Positions 33,801 through 37,047 of a DNA stretch of 64,000 nt are shown here, piece by piece. Made by a program: the position numbers and the translations under genes. The notes beneath the pieces are model-generated. The model made no database searches. It was not told where the DNA came from and saw nothing but the letters and a program-made list of their open reading frames with translations. This DNA comes from Berghia stephanieae (Eukaryota; Mollusca; Gastropoda; Nudibranchia; Aeolidiidae). The stretch covers positions 1,805,301 through 1,869,300 of the forward strand of contig CM067448.1 of the NCBI GenBank assembly GCA_034508935.3, in the 5' to 3' direction. The first letter of the stretch is position 1. Each line of letters begins with the position of its first letter.

Positions 33801-34706
33801 TTAATAAATGATGTGTCAATAGTGGGTGGTGGGGGTGACACGGGTTGGAGGGATCGGAGAGTCTCTGAAGTATAAGTTATCGATAGGCTTATTTTGGCAG
33901 CAAAATCACAGGCTAAAACACCATTTATGCTTATAAATATACTAATAAATATAAAAATCAGGAACAATATATACTTCACATCCATTTTGAATAAAAATTA
34001 GGCTTAAATTCCGACGATTGAATGATAAATGAATAAAAATATGTGTAGAAAATAGGTAAACATTCACAACACGTCTGTTGTCGCCGGAAGCCAGCACCAT
34101 AACTCACTTCCTAAGACCACCAAAGCTTCCTATATTTTACTATGTATTCAGTTATTCAGTATTCAGCATCAATATCACACTGTGACAAAATACCAATTTG
34201 ATATGGAATGTAAATGAATGATGTACAATTGGTCTCAAACCCCTCCATTCTTTCCAATTCAAACAAATGCCTTTAAACAGCACGAGATTGATTTTCTTTG
34301 AATAATTAATTAGGTTTCCCAATTTTTATAATTTAACAATTGCTATAATTGACAAAACACTGGTGTTCGTTGACATCATCATCACCAGTGACATTGCTAT
34401 CTTTAACAAAATCATAAAATAACACAGTTTTACACTTTCAATTTCTTTTTATTTAAGCACTGCCATATTAGCAGGGTTGGAGTGCTCAAGGGTTGAAGTG
34501 CTCACCAAGTCAAACATATTGAATCTGTTGTTTCCTTTTTTATTTCGCTGATTTCTCTTCTTTTTTGAGGATGCCGCTACGACTGGGCTGTCATTCTCAT
34601 CTTCTGATTCCTCATTTGTGTTTTCTGTTTGCTTGTCTGTGCTACTCAGTCCCTCGGAACCGAGACCATTGTTTTCAAGAAAGTGTCGGAGAGATTTGTT
34701 GGACAT
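7640..34706 (-). CDS. TCF25: TCF25 (NULP1), ribosome-quality-control factor; 17 coding exons
   Basis: Whole coding span. Coding pieces, in order: 34706-34506, 30410-30228, 24916-24777, 24111-24043, 23650-23562, 22647-22526, 21074-20975, 19923-19830, 19162-19070, 17746-17641, 16896-16786, 15727-15607, 14216-14066, 13014-12930, 10972-10881, 9735-9642 and 7888-7640. All joins use GT-AG and compatible phases. The sum is 2100 nt, 699 residues plus stop, against about 676 in human. TCF25 is the metazoan Rqc1: it works with Listerin and NEMF on stalled 60S subunits and favours K48-linked ubiquitin chains. Visible landmarks are an acidic, lysine-rich N-terminus (KKKRKKKGK), then RNLNPENELKRIFGAD, GLSMKSLGG, HPYHIDTLIQLAEF, ALYGLESAFD, DKCSVQPDK, CWKEPEVMAWLE, TDPFPPSDSI, and an acidic C-terminus. 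Each aligns with the human protein. The introns hold a Tigger transposon, a LINE, SINEs and a tandem array at exon 15. Confidence 0.93.
8090..8345 (+). mobile_element. SINE with a CORE/Deu-like central domain
   Basis: Contains TTTGGGTAAGGCACTTAACA (about 8117-8136), the hallmark of conserved-domain SINEs. The 3' half (TTGTAAGAGTTAGTACAAAA, ATGGTAAATCTGTGGACATG) is shared with 39049-39200. The tRNA-like head is not evident. It lies in TCF25 intron 16. Confidence 0.5.
8553..8695. mobile_element. Foldback element (copy 2)
   Basis: A long hairpin. GTGTATGACACGTAGAAAG at the left is mirrored by a minus-strand GTGTGTATGACAGAG at the right. The centre is a near-perfect stem, ATCAGCCTGCCTT paired with AAGGCAGGCTGAT. 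Same termini as the elements at 2937, 18746 and 30640; the tRNA-like part is mostly lost here. Confidence 0.6.
8732..9625. mobile_element. piggyBac-like nonautonomous element with TTAA duplication
   Basis: The 894-bp body is bounded by TTAA at 8728-8731 and 9626-9629. Termini are GGGGGTAT and its inverse ATACCCCC. A precise TTAA duplication is the signature of piggyBac-superfamily insertion. There is no open transposase; the interior includes AAGATGGCCGCC near 9473. The right TTAA lies only 12 bp past the 3' end of TCF25 exon 16, just inside its splice donor. Confidence 0.7.
9642..9735 (-). CDS. TCF25: TCF25 exon 16
   Basis: Acceptor TTGTCTACAG, donor GTGAGTG, phase 1 in and 0 out. It encodes SSQQTSRGPETRQRNMLGLL and LESLLPTYDQN, matching the human GNTIALFFRSLLPNYT region. 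Confidence 0.88.
9764..9790. repeat. (AT)n microsatellite
   Basis: About 13 AT dinucleotides just upstream of the exon 16 acceptor, on the side where its branch point would lie. Confidence 0.95.
9938..10115 (+). mobile_element. tRNA-SINE, family SINE-2
   Basis: Starts AGCATGGCTCAGCACTATGG with a degenerate B box, then GTGTGGCCTTGACTAAGTCA (conserved-domain-like), then CTGGGTTATTCCA. Related copies are at 17138-17310 (+) and 37745-37946 (-). Confidence 0.65.
10275..10795 (+). repeat. Family A dispersed repeat, copy 6
   Basis: A full-length but diverged copy in TCF25 intron 15, ending in CCACCATGGGAGGTC, one of the clearest examples of the family's 3' end. Confidence 0.65.
10881..10972 (-). 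CDS. TCF25: TCF25 exon 15 (edge of a tandem array)
   Basis: Acceptor CTATTTCAG, donor GTCAGTAGG, phase 0 in and 2 out. It encodes SVHNLDPNHLVVTDPFPPSD and SITSYTASRTR, matching human [23 protein letters not shown]. The first ~38 bases of the exon and its acceptor are the repeat unit of the array that starts just upstream on the minus strand. Confidence 0.9.
10935..12535 (-). repeat. Tandem array copying the exon 15 splice acceptor and exon start
   Basis: About 15 units. Each, read on the minus strand, has an intron piece (GAGTTGATTATCTTCTAATC), then TATTTCAG, then TCTGTCCATAACCTTGACCC and CAACCACCTG from exon 15. A 25-bp sub-repeat (CAGTCTGTCCATAACCTTGA plus CCCCT) is present once to four times per unit, so unit length varies from about 74 to 170 bp. 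A ~420-bp higher-order duplication is also visible (11147 onward repeated at 11567). The units keep an AG after a pyrimidine-rich tract, so many potential acceptors precede the true one. Confidence 0.92.
12536..12929. other. TCF25 intron 14, upstream of the array
   Basis: Ordinary AT-rich intron sequence from the exon 14 donor to the array. No element recognised. Confidence 0.5.
12930..13014 (-). CDS. TCF25: TCF25 exon 14
   Basis: Acceptor CAATACAG, donor GTAAGT, phase 1 in and 0 out. It encodes REARFKGASQCLLRHYLLCE and VSGLGMPR, matching the human [21 protein letters not shown] region. A second GT two bases earlier would break the frame into exon 15. Confidence 0.85.
13493..13545 (+). repeat. 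SINE 3' tail fragment
   Basis: AAGCGCTTAGAGTCTGGTGC followed by AGCGCTATATAAG, the typical tail of invertebrate tRNA-SINEs. The rest of intron 13 (13015-14065) holds only A-rich tracts. Confidence 0.45.
14066..14216 (-). CDS. TCF25: TCF25 exon 13
   Basis: It encodes LGRIVKMVVERCYSCWKEPE, then VMAWLERNVLEVLKIVDKKQ, matching human [25 protein letters not shown]. Donor GTATGG. Two acceptors lie 7 nt apart (AG at 14225-14224 and 14218-14217). Only the downstream one joins in frame to exon 12 and gives the whole-number total of 700 codons, so I chose 14216. Confidence 0.82.
14388..14680 (+). repeat. Family A dispersed repeat, copy 7 (diverged)
   Basis: Keeps TTTAGGGTTTTACAGCAATT, AAAGCACCAAAACAAAATGA and AACAGAGAGATGATCTTAAG. 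Truncated at the 3' side. Lies in TCF25 intron 12. Confidence 0.6.
14681..15265. other. TCF25 intron 12, unremarkable part
   Basis: AT-rich, with no open frame, element or tandem repeat recognised. Confidence 0.45.
15270..15555 (-). mobile_element. tRNA-SINE, family SINE-1 (near full length)
   Basis: On the minus strand it starts AGCTCAGTTGGTAGAGTACT (A box), with a B-box-like GGGATCGAGATC. The body contains CCACCCAGCAGTGATTGGG and AGGGTAGCAAGCAATTGCAA. The matching body is at 39459-39705. Confidence 0.75.
15607..15727 (-). CDS. TCF25: TCF25 exon 12
   Basis: Acceptor CCCACCCAG, donor GTAAGTATG, phase 0 in and 1 out. It encodes LQDRLLMYPVVLKPLLDKCS then VQPDKTVDTHPFSTQMSYTM, matching human [23 protein letters not shown]. 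Confidence 0.9.
15790..16067. repeat. (ATT)n/(ATC)n microsatellite
   Basis: About 275 bp of ATT with a short ATC segment at the left. It gives long spurious frames of Ile, Leu or Asn in all phases. Confidence 0.97.
16270..16350 (+). repeat. SINE tail with ATT run
   Basis: GTAAAGTGCCTAGAGCTTGT then ATGAGCGCTATATAAATGTG followed by ATT units: a SINE/LINE 3' end of the GCGCTATATAA type. The remainder of intron 11 shows an A-run at 16482 and nothing else. Confidence 0.5.
16786..16896 (-). CDS. TCF25: TCF25 exon 11
   Basis: Acceptor CCTCTTTAG, donor GTATTGAC, 37 codons in phase 0. It encodes DSPSSVLERVNFALSVPLAL and FYTACNKKGDTKDADEM, matching human [20 protein letters not shown]. Confidence 0.9.
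17138..17310 (+). mobile_element. tRNA-SINE, family SINE-2
   Basis: GCAGCGTGGCTCAGCCGATC at the head, GTGTGGCCTTGAGCAAGTCA in the centre, TGGGTTATTCCAGTCTTCCC and a 3' GGGATGAATCAAGGGATTTT. Confidence 0.75.
17641..17746 (-). CDS. TCF25: TCF25 exon 10
   Basis: Acceptor TTGTCCCAG, donor GTAAGC, phase 1 in and 0 out. It encodes LDRKVDPLNSMYLIDFFALR and SGQYDFLIRLWHETR, aligned with human EPDEDPLCMLLLIDHLALRA and YEYLIRLFQEW. Confidence 0.92.
18119..18414 (-). mobile_element. tRNA-SINE, family SINE-3 (full length)
   Basis: On the minus strand the head reads GCAGCTGTGTGGTCTTGTGG, with B box GGTCCTGTGTTCAAGCC and tail AAAGCGCTTTGAGC then GCGCTATATAAATGC. Other copies: 18421, 19968, 29405, 37190, 43228, 43446 and 60095. 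Confidence 0.8.
18421..18507 (-). mobile_element. SINE-3 fragment (tail part)
   Basis: The 3' part of another SINE-3 copy, directly next to the full copy and in the same orientation. Confidence 0.6.
18746..18955. mobile_element. Foldback element with tRNA-like core (copy 3)
   Basis: The left arm AAAGGTGTGTATGGAACAGT is followed by GTCAGACAAAACG; the right arm, inverted, reads CAGTGTCCGACAAAGCAG. Between them GATCGAACATCAGATCTC is an inverted B-box-like sequence. Confidence 0.6.
19070..19162 (-). CDS. TCF25: TCF25 exon 9
   Basis: Acceptor GTCTTTCAG, donor GTAACC, phase 2 junctions on both sides. It encodes ALHICLFKHILNIGNRGCYR and TAFEFCKLLL, matching human [20 protein letters not shown] and EYCKLIL. 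Confidence 0.92.
19830..19923 (-). CDS. TCF25: TCF25 exon 8
   Basis: Acceptor CCTCCTCAG, donor GTGAGG. It encodes KALYGLESAFDIMFNMATGN and SLLEYKRQEN, matching human RALYSMECAFHPLFSLTSGA and RLDYRRPEN. Confidence 0.93.
19968..20250 (-). mobile_element. tRNA-SINE, family SINE-3
   Basis: Near full-length copy just upstream of exon 8 (intron 7). The tail reads GCGCTATATAAAAGC on the minus strand. Confidence 0.75.
20577..20813. repeat. (AAT)n/(ATG)n microsatellite
   Basis: Two long AAT blocks around a short ATG-rich interruption, with a SINE-like AAGCGCTCTACAG fragment next to the right end (20836 onward). Confidence 0.97.
20975..21074 (-). CDS. TCF25: TCF25 exon 7
   Basis: Acceptor TTGTTACAG, donor GTAAGATC, phase 0 in and 1 out. 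It encodes NILRSHPYHIDTLIQLAEFY and RMNEDHRTAAECI, aligned with human LLQTSPYHVDSLLQLSDVCR. Confidence 0.94.
21075..21734. other. TCF25 intron 6, nothing recognised
   Basis: AT-rich with CAACAA-rich stretches near 21210; no element or tandem repeat recognised. Confidence 0.45.
21735..21800 (-). repeat. Family A fragment, opposite orientation
   Basis: On the minus strand it reads GTATTTCTAGTTACAATTAA then AGCACCCAAGAGAAAGGAAG and ACAAAGGGG, an internal part of family A. It is the only copy seen on this strand. Confidence 0.5.
22075..22485 (+). repeat. Family A dispersed repeat, copy 8 (5'-truncated)
   Basis: Lacks the TTTTACGGCG head and begins within the GACAAAGGGGAATTG region. It ends CCACTATGGGAGGTCAG, about 40 bp downstream of the exon 6 donor as transcribed. 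Confidence 0.7.
22526..22647 (-). CDS. TCF25: TCF25 exon 6
   Basis: Acceptor ATTCCTGTAG, donor GTAAGTGG, phase 1 in and 0 out. It encodes LSMKSLGGDEGFVFVHSSMY then QETQYLYQDAVQSGNPENIF, matching human [20 protein letters not shown] and the AQHKFLVAVESMEPNNI stretch. Confidence 0.93.
22910..23435 (+). repeat. Family A dispersed repeat, copy 9 (full length)
   Basis: Starts TAAGGGTTTTACGGCATTTG and ends near CCCACTTTGAGAGGTCAG. Lies in TCF25 intron 5. Confidence 0.7.
23562..23650 (-). CDS. TCF25: TCF25 exon 5
   Basis: Acceptor TGCCCACAG, donor GTAAGG. It encodes HRGRRRPQGVRRGYKLIQPK and EGWHNPSGT, the basic [20 protein letters not shown]-like region. Confidence 0.88.
24043..24111 (-). CDS. TCF25: TCF25 exon 4
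   Basis: Acceptor TATTCACAG, donor GTTTTG. It encodes NLNPENELKRIFGADVVRGE RI, aligned with human [20 protein letters not shown]. Confidence 0.92.
24777..24916 (-). CDS. TCF25: TCF25 exon 3
   Basis: Acceptor AATGGGCAG, donor GTATGTG, phase 0 in and 2 out. It encodes TQVEPTDEIETSLQEVNHLL then GDPGITFPETDGKITMATSP and LLVIDY. The pattern matches human GLEDIDRILERIEDSTG followed by HVLYVEHR. Confidence 0.88.
24977..27887 (-). mobile_element. Tigger (pogo-group Tc1/mariner) DNA transposon, complete
   Basis: The 2911-bp element starts CAGTGGAATCC and its other end, inverted, is CAGTGGAGTCC. Both sides have a TA duplication (24975-24976 and 27888-27889). The subterminal regions repeat GTTATAACGAG-like words. 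It carries one uninterrupted transposase on the minus strand. It sits in TCF25 intron 2, within an AAT-rich microsatellite: AAT/ATT repeats lie directly on both sides. Confidence 0.92.
25524..27131 (-). CDS. Tigger transposase (CENP-B-like HTH, DDE_1)
   Basis: A 535-residue open frame. Residues 1-55 form the first helix-turn-helix (KRKCLTLETKAMLIEEVDKK, then DIASSTLHTILKD). About 70-135 form the CENP-B-type HTH domain (WFNQARSLSVPISGPILMEK, then WLNRFKARH). About 165-375 form the DDE_1 nuclease, with the expected acidic residues in FNADETGLF, LIVDNCSAHP and TSVLQPCDQG; the last two aspartates have the Tigger-type spacing near 30. The C-terminal 150 residues are acidic and variable. Length is normal for an active family and I see no interruption, so this copy may be recent or still competent. 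It binds the terminal repeats and moves DNA by cut and paste at TA. It has no host role that I can infer. Confidence 0.93.
   Translation of the reverse strand: MASNSKSFIKKRKCLTLETKAMLIEEVDKKIRTKAEICRSHDIASSTLHTILKDRETIMAAYTSGRFQQERKKIRKPDFEDVDRSLLLWFNQARSLSVPISGPILMEKGNELAKTLGHQNFDMSIGWLNRFKARHAISMKVVCGESASVSTETIDSWRKGQLQEILRKYQPSEIFNADETGLFYKCLPNRTLARQGEVCSGNKIPKERITLLIAANMNGTEKLPLLTIGRFEKPRCFKNIKALPTEYKFNRKAWMTSTIFEQWVRKLDRKFVLQGRSVALIVDNCSAHPHMTDLKAIQLFFLPPNTTSVLQPCDQGIIQSFKVLYRKRVLKRLIATMDKDGSADSYLKMSVLDAMYTSASAWNDVKMETIAKCFRHAGFKITPTTLSPTVDLDNDLSVSDAAHDIVPINDRTDIDNLFDRLRDIMPLNMTANEYLSVDESFTPIEELSTSDIAQCVTGESSEITEEEDTTEEVAIIPSKAALQAFEVVRQFCMQQENGMSVLRSINVLDNFINDVATSTKKQSTIDSFFKPKSMI
27888..27981. 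repeat. (AAT)n microsatellite beside Tigger
   Basis: Pure AAT repeat that starts at the right TA duplication of the Tigger element; AAT/ATT-rich sequence continues on the left flank (24938-24974). Confidence 0.97.
28222..28806. repeat. 148-bp tandem repeat, four copies
   Basis: Unit starts AAGTCTATCAAACCAGTTGG and ends with a T-run and CTATCTAT. Starts at 28222, 28370, 28518 and 28665; copies are almost identical. Lies in TCF25 intron 2. Confidence 0.95.
28813..29210. repeat. 64-bp tandem repeat, about six copies
   Basis: Unit TATTGATTATATTCAAATGT then ATTTATTTATCTATTTGATT and ATTTTGGTAGTTTCCTTC; starts at 28813, 28878, 28942 and so on. It follows directly after the 148-bp array. Confidence 0.95.
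29405..29700 (-). mobile_element. tRNA-SINE, family SINE-3
   Basis: Near full length; minus-strand head TGCAGCTATGTGGTTTAGTG, tail GCGCTATATAAAGC. Shares its layout with 18119-18414. Confidence 0.78.
29711..30227. other. TCF25 intron 2, SINE-like tail and CA repeat
   Basis: Contains AAGCACTTATATAATGCTTA (29899 onward), a degenerate SINE-type tail, and a short CA repeat at 29966-29985. No gene. Confidence 0.4.
30228..30410 (-). CDS. TCF25: TCF25 exon 2
   Basis: Acceptor TTTTTCCCAG, donor GTTTGTC, 61 codons in phase 0. Acidic LNDNEAKSEGEEELEKAEG is followed by the very basic KPTTKAKKKRKKKGKSTG, matching the human acidic and KLRKKKKKQKNKKSSTG segments. This is the likely nuclear or ribosome-contacting basic region. 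Confidence 0.9.
30640..30800. mobile_element. Foldback element with tRNA-like core (copy 4)
   Basis: Right part, inverted, reads AAAGTCTGTATGAAACATTG then CCAGACAAAGCAAGAAAG. The left part has GTGTAAGATAAAGAAATAAA. The core GAAGTTCGATCTCCAGTCG is B-box-like. It abuts the LINE tail. Confidence 0.5.
31114..33102 (-). CDS. LINE reverse transcriptase ORF part
   Basis: The 662-residue frame contains the reverse transcriptase: GKLLKECAHQLSPIYTHIFN (finger region), RPVALTSIVMKSLEKLV, FADFSSAFNTMQP, NTGAPQGCVLSPVLFTIYTN, the catalytic KFADDTAL, and HYKYLGVTIDDRLKWDEHLK. The C-terminal AVIESVLSFCITAWGGNC is typical of the Rex1/CR1 group. There is no RNase H domain, as expected. The frame opens upstream of the first Met and carries the last part of the endonuclease (a GLSDHC motif near 33110). 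Confidence 0.88.
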   Translation of the reverse strand: MLLLLPTYRPVFKRVKPVKKSVQIWNGSVCEDLRGCFECTDWNVFIESCDSVDELNDCVSEYLKFCEQLVSCKKEIKYYPNNKPWITKDLKLLLNQKKTLYTSGNKKDLKTKQKEIKRVISSCRDKYKNKIEKCFSSGDIRDTWRGLKTAVNYNPKPTIISEDIEIETLNKFYSRFDTANKFDIENEKHKLDRALEDEMTIEVSEEETRFVFSKLNERKAARPDGLKGKLLKECAHQLSPIYTHIFNWSLQCVSIPEIWKTSKIIPVPKREKLETMNDLRPVALTSIVMKSLEKLVLVKIRNQFMPLSDSHQFAYKPGRGVEDAILLFTNNIYRHLDHARSYCRLLFADFSSAFNTMQPQLVVQKLTSLNLNKYIIAWVLEFLTERAQYVQLGQNKSSCITTNTGAPQGCVLSPVLFTIYTNDCRSQNLSVPLIKFADDTALQGLITNGNEVAYRQEIDRFVSWCDAHHLELNISKIKELVIDFRRVKEPIEPLKLKDQFVQRVPHYKYLGVTIDDRLKWDEHLKIIRHKMCRRTYFLSKLSQFRIDKTLCTLFYRAVIESVLSFCITAWGGNCLAVERNKINSNIKKSIKRYINDVDDVDLLYEKFCINKITKILNDQYHPLRPSIIMSERSGRPFSISTKTERHRKSFLPSSIRLYNNKQ
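33161..33985 (-). CDS. LINE apurinic-type endonuclease ORF part
   Basis: 274 residues. The hydrophobic N-terminus (MDVKYILFLIFIFISIFISI) looks like a signal or membrane segment and is odd for a LINE. Then come NVRSLKNKIDELFSL, the catalytic TETWLS, NVYIPPSS and TGDFNQCNDF of an APE-type endonuclease. This part and the RT part are offset by one frame at an 8-nt T run on the plus strand (33183-33190), so the copy has at least one inactivating frameshift or an assembly error there. Confidence 0.82.
   Translation of the reverse strand: MDVKYILFLIFIFISIFISINGVLACDFAAKISLSITYTSETLRSLQPVSPPPPTIDTSFIKVRKRGRKGGIKTKFNRRPFRPFLPCVVTGNVRSLKNKIDELFSLCRFNSDYRQASIIALTETWLSPHIPSSCFNIEQYSLFRGDRTNVNKRTGGGVCTYINNKWCHPNNSQIKKMYCDDYIEFITVSSRPYYLPREYTHVIIINVYIPPSSDNTTAKNILRKEIQDIQIKSPDAVLMVTGDFNQCNDFTLPGLHQYMDCETRDKKNIRFIPV
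34121..34505. other. TCF25 intron 1 next to exon 1
   Basis: Plain AT-rich intron between the LINE and the exon 1 donor. Nothing recognised. Confidence 0.45.
34506..34706 (-). CDS. TCF25: TCF25 exon 1 (start codon)
   Basis: 67 codons, donor GTGAGC. Start MSNKSLRHFLENNGLG aligns with human MSRRALRRLRGEQ; the exon ends GNNRFNMFDL, against human VNNRFELINIDDL. TTTGATTTGTCCATCACAG directly before the ATG reads as a splice acceptor, so a non-coding first exon is likely. An in-frame ATG at 34736 would lie in that intron and was not used. Confidence 0.85.
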
Positions 34707-36948
34707 CTGTGATGGACAAATCAAAACAAAGGTCAATTAGCTCTAATGGTGACCCATCAAGTCAGAATGATGTGGTCTCTGCCAAGCAGAGAAATTCTAC
34801 CAATGCTTTGACTAGCAACCAGGTTGCCACATTGGATTTTTTGTAAAACTTTTTTTTACTTCTATCCGATTCAGGAAGGGGGTAGGGATGGACTATTGAC
34901 CCCCCCCCCCCCCCCCCCCCCCCCCCGAGTCATATTTTCACTAATGTTTACAGGTGTCAAACCTATGACACTTGGGATCTTCCAAAATATGGGCTTGATT
35001 TAACACATTGCTGTGATAGACTTTTCGTTAGTTTGAGAGTATTTCCATTACAATTCAATGAGCCCATAACAATTTGGGTTATCATTATCAGACCTGCAAA
35101 TATGTGCAATTCCCATAATTTTCTTTGAGACTCATCGCAATTATTTATTATTATTGTTTTTTGTTTTTTTTTTACGACAAAAAATTGGCTGCTATCCTTG
35201 AGCAACATAAATCATCTGGCAAACAAAACATCGGTAAAATTACTCCGCTTTTTTTCAGGAAAGTACCACAACTTGGCCTGTGACAAACTGGCATGCTTAT
35301 CATTATAAAATTATAGAAGAGTGAGTAAGTAAAAAGAGGCTGAGGTTATTGAGTGAACTCATGGCTAACAATAACAACATTAACAGTTCATTGACGTGAT
35401 TATGACCAAGTTAGAAGTTATATTTATGAATGGTGGTATAATGCAGCTAATCGGGGTGTGCAGGTCGTTTTTACTTGAATGCATATACTCTAGACAGGCA
35501 TAAATCGGTTGTTACCGTTTTAACTTAGTGATGTAATGTGAGTGTGAGTGTGAGAATGTGGTCTGGTCACCTTGTCAGTCTCTCATTCCAAACAAAAGGT
35601 GTGTCAACAAGACTGCAGCTGATAGTGTAGAGTTGACGTTGAAGCACTGGTTTGTTTACATTTCAACATATAGCCTTAATATCATTTGATATTTCGAAAA
35701 TTAATCATTAAAAAGATTGATTTGTTGTTTTCTATCTATCAAGTACCTACAGTGAAAGATTGCAGACGACAGACGAAAATGAAAGTAGAAAAATCTAAAA
35801 AATATAACCTGAAAAAAAAAACGAGCGAAACGAAATAATGATTATTATTTTCACTATTCTTTCAGCAGACGCAAACAAAGACCACCATACACATGTCTCC
35901 ATAGATAATGTTATATTGAAAAATCGATTTAACTATCTATATAAATCAATATTGGCAATCATAATTCCTTGATGCAACAACCTGAACCAGGCTAATTGCA
36001 GGTTTTCTTTGTTGCGCTCTTTAAATCTTTAGAAATTTGAATATACCGAGGCTCTAGTGTTAAGTCTCTGAAACTCCAGAGCTCTGTCTGGACAAGGGGA
36101 ATGACACTCGACACTGTTCAGCTGGGATTCGATTTATCTTGTTCAAATTTATATATTATTAAGGTCAATGACCCAAATTTCATATTTCTGAGATTGTCTA
36201 TTGTATTGTATTCTAACTTGTAAAAAAAAAAGTTTAGTTTGGAATCCCTTAATTTTACACTTTTGAATTTTGGGTAGCCGGGTTAACTCACTCAGACCCA
36301 ACTCAACAACTCGTTAGGGTTAGGCGTTAGTCGACCATCTCGATATTTGGCACTGGTTGCTTTTACTCCATCATTTTTCTGAGGTTTTTGATTTTATAAG
36401 TTAATGGTAGATAATAAAGCTATGTGCCTGCCAATTTTTTAAAGTGAGTAGAATATTTTATTTTTTTTTCAATTTGTAAAGTACCAAAAATCTCGATGAG
36501 GAGACAACACGGGTTGAGTGAATTATAAGTATAAAACAAGTGTTGAATGAGTTTATCAGACCTGATGGAAATTGCATGACGATAGGTTAGTGTCATTAAA
36601 TTACAAAAAAAAGTTGTCAAATTTTGTTTTAAAACTCTTGTAGGAAGATGTTGATGTCATTTTCCATCTAGGGCCTTACACCTCCAGGCATCAAACTAGA
36701 GAGAAAATTATAGCAAGGGAAGAGTAAGGTGATAAATTGTATTTCGGATACAAATTTTTACTTGCTTATCCAAACCAGTTACCAGCTGGGCTCTCGCCCT
36801 TCAGTCCTATGCCATGACGTAAAAGTTGGATATTTCTTTGTAGTTGCTCTAGGTGACTATACAGTGTGTTACTGATGTTTGGATTTGGTAGGAGGAAATG
36901 TTCGTCTGCAATGCTGATTTTAAACAAAATATTTTGTTTCAGTCTGTC
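34707..36948. promoter_or_regulatory. Divergent TCF25/JARID2 intergenic region
   Basis: 2.2 kb between the two start codons, which point away from each other. Both genes probably have non-coding first exons here, since acceptors abut both ATGs (a CACAG site and TTGTTTCAG at 36936-36942). It contains a run of about 27 C at 34900-34926 and a GTGAGT-rich stretch at 35538-35560. No TATA box or clear CpG island was identified. Confidence 0.5.
34900..34926. repeat. Poly-C tract (~27)
   Basis: Uninterrupted C run; could form an i-motif or G-quadruplex on the opposite strand. The length is also prone to assembly error. Confidence 0.95.
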
Positions 36949-37047
36949 ATGGGTCCCAAGAAGACTGCTTTGAGCAAACGCAGTCTCCGGAGTGGGGACA
37001 GTGGACATGAAAAGCGGCCCAAGCGAGTTGTTCAAAACAAAACTGTG
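36949..37047 (+). CDS. JARID2: JARID2 exon 1 (start codon)
   Basis: 33 codons, phase 0 out, donor GTATGAG. The ATG has G at -3 and G at +4 and lies 6 bases after a TTGTTTCAG acceptor, so the 5' UTR is spliced. It ends EKRPKRVVQNKTV, like the human RPKRNIIQKKYD start. Confidence 0.82.

Larger units (their letters stand above)
30803..34120 (-). mobile_element. LINE, CR1 group (Rex1/Babar-like), near full length
   Basis: About 3.3 kb on the minus strand. There is a short 5' region, then endonuclease, then reverse transcriptase, then a short 3' UTR with GGGATGCAATAAAGTATT and a tail of ATT units (30805-30841). The 5' boundary is uncertain. It inserted into TCF25 intron 1 in the same sense as the gene. 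Clade assignment rests on RT motifs such as VIDFRR and the HYKYLGVTIDDRLKW block. No target duplication was identified. Confidence 0.85.

Noticed and set aside
34565-34846. Plus-strand frame across TCF25 exon 1
   Set aside because: Antisense shadow of exon 1.
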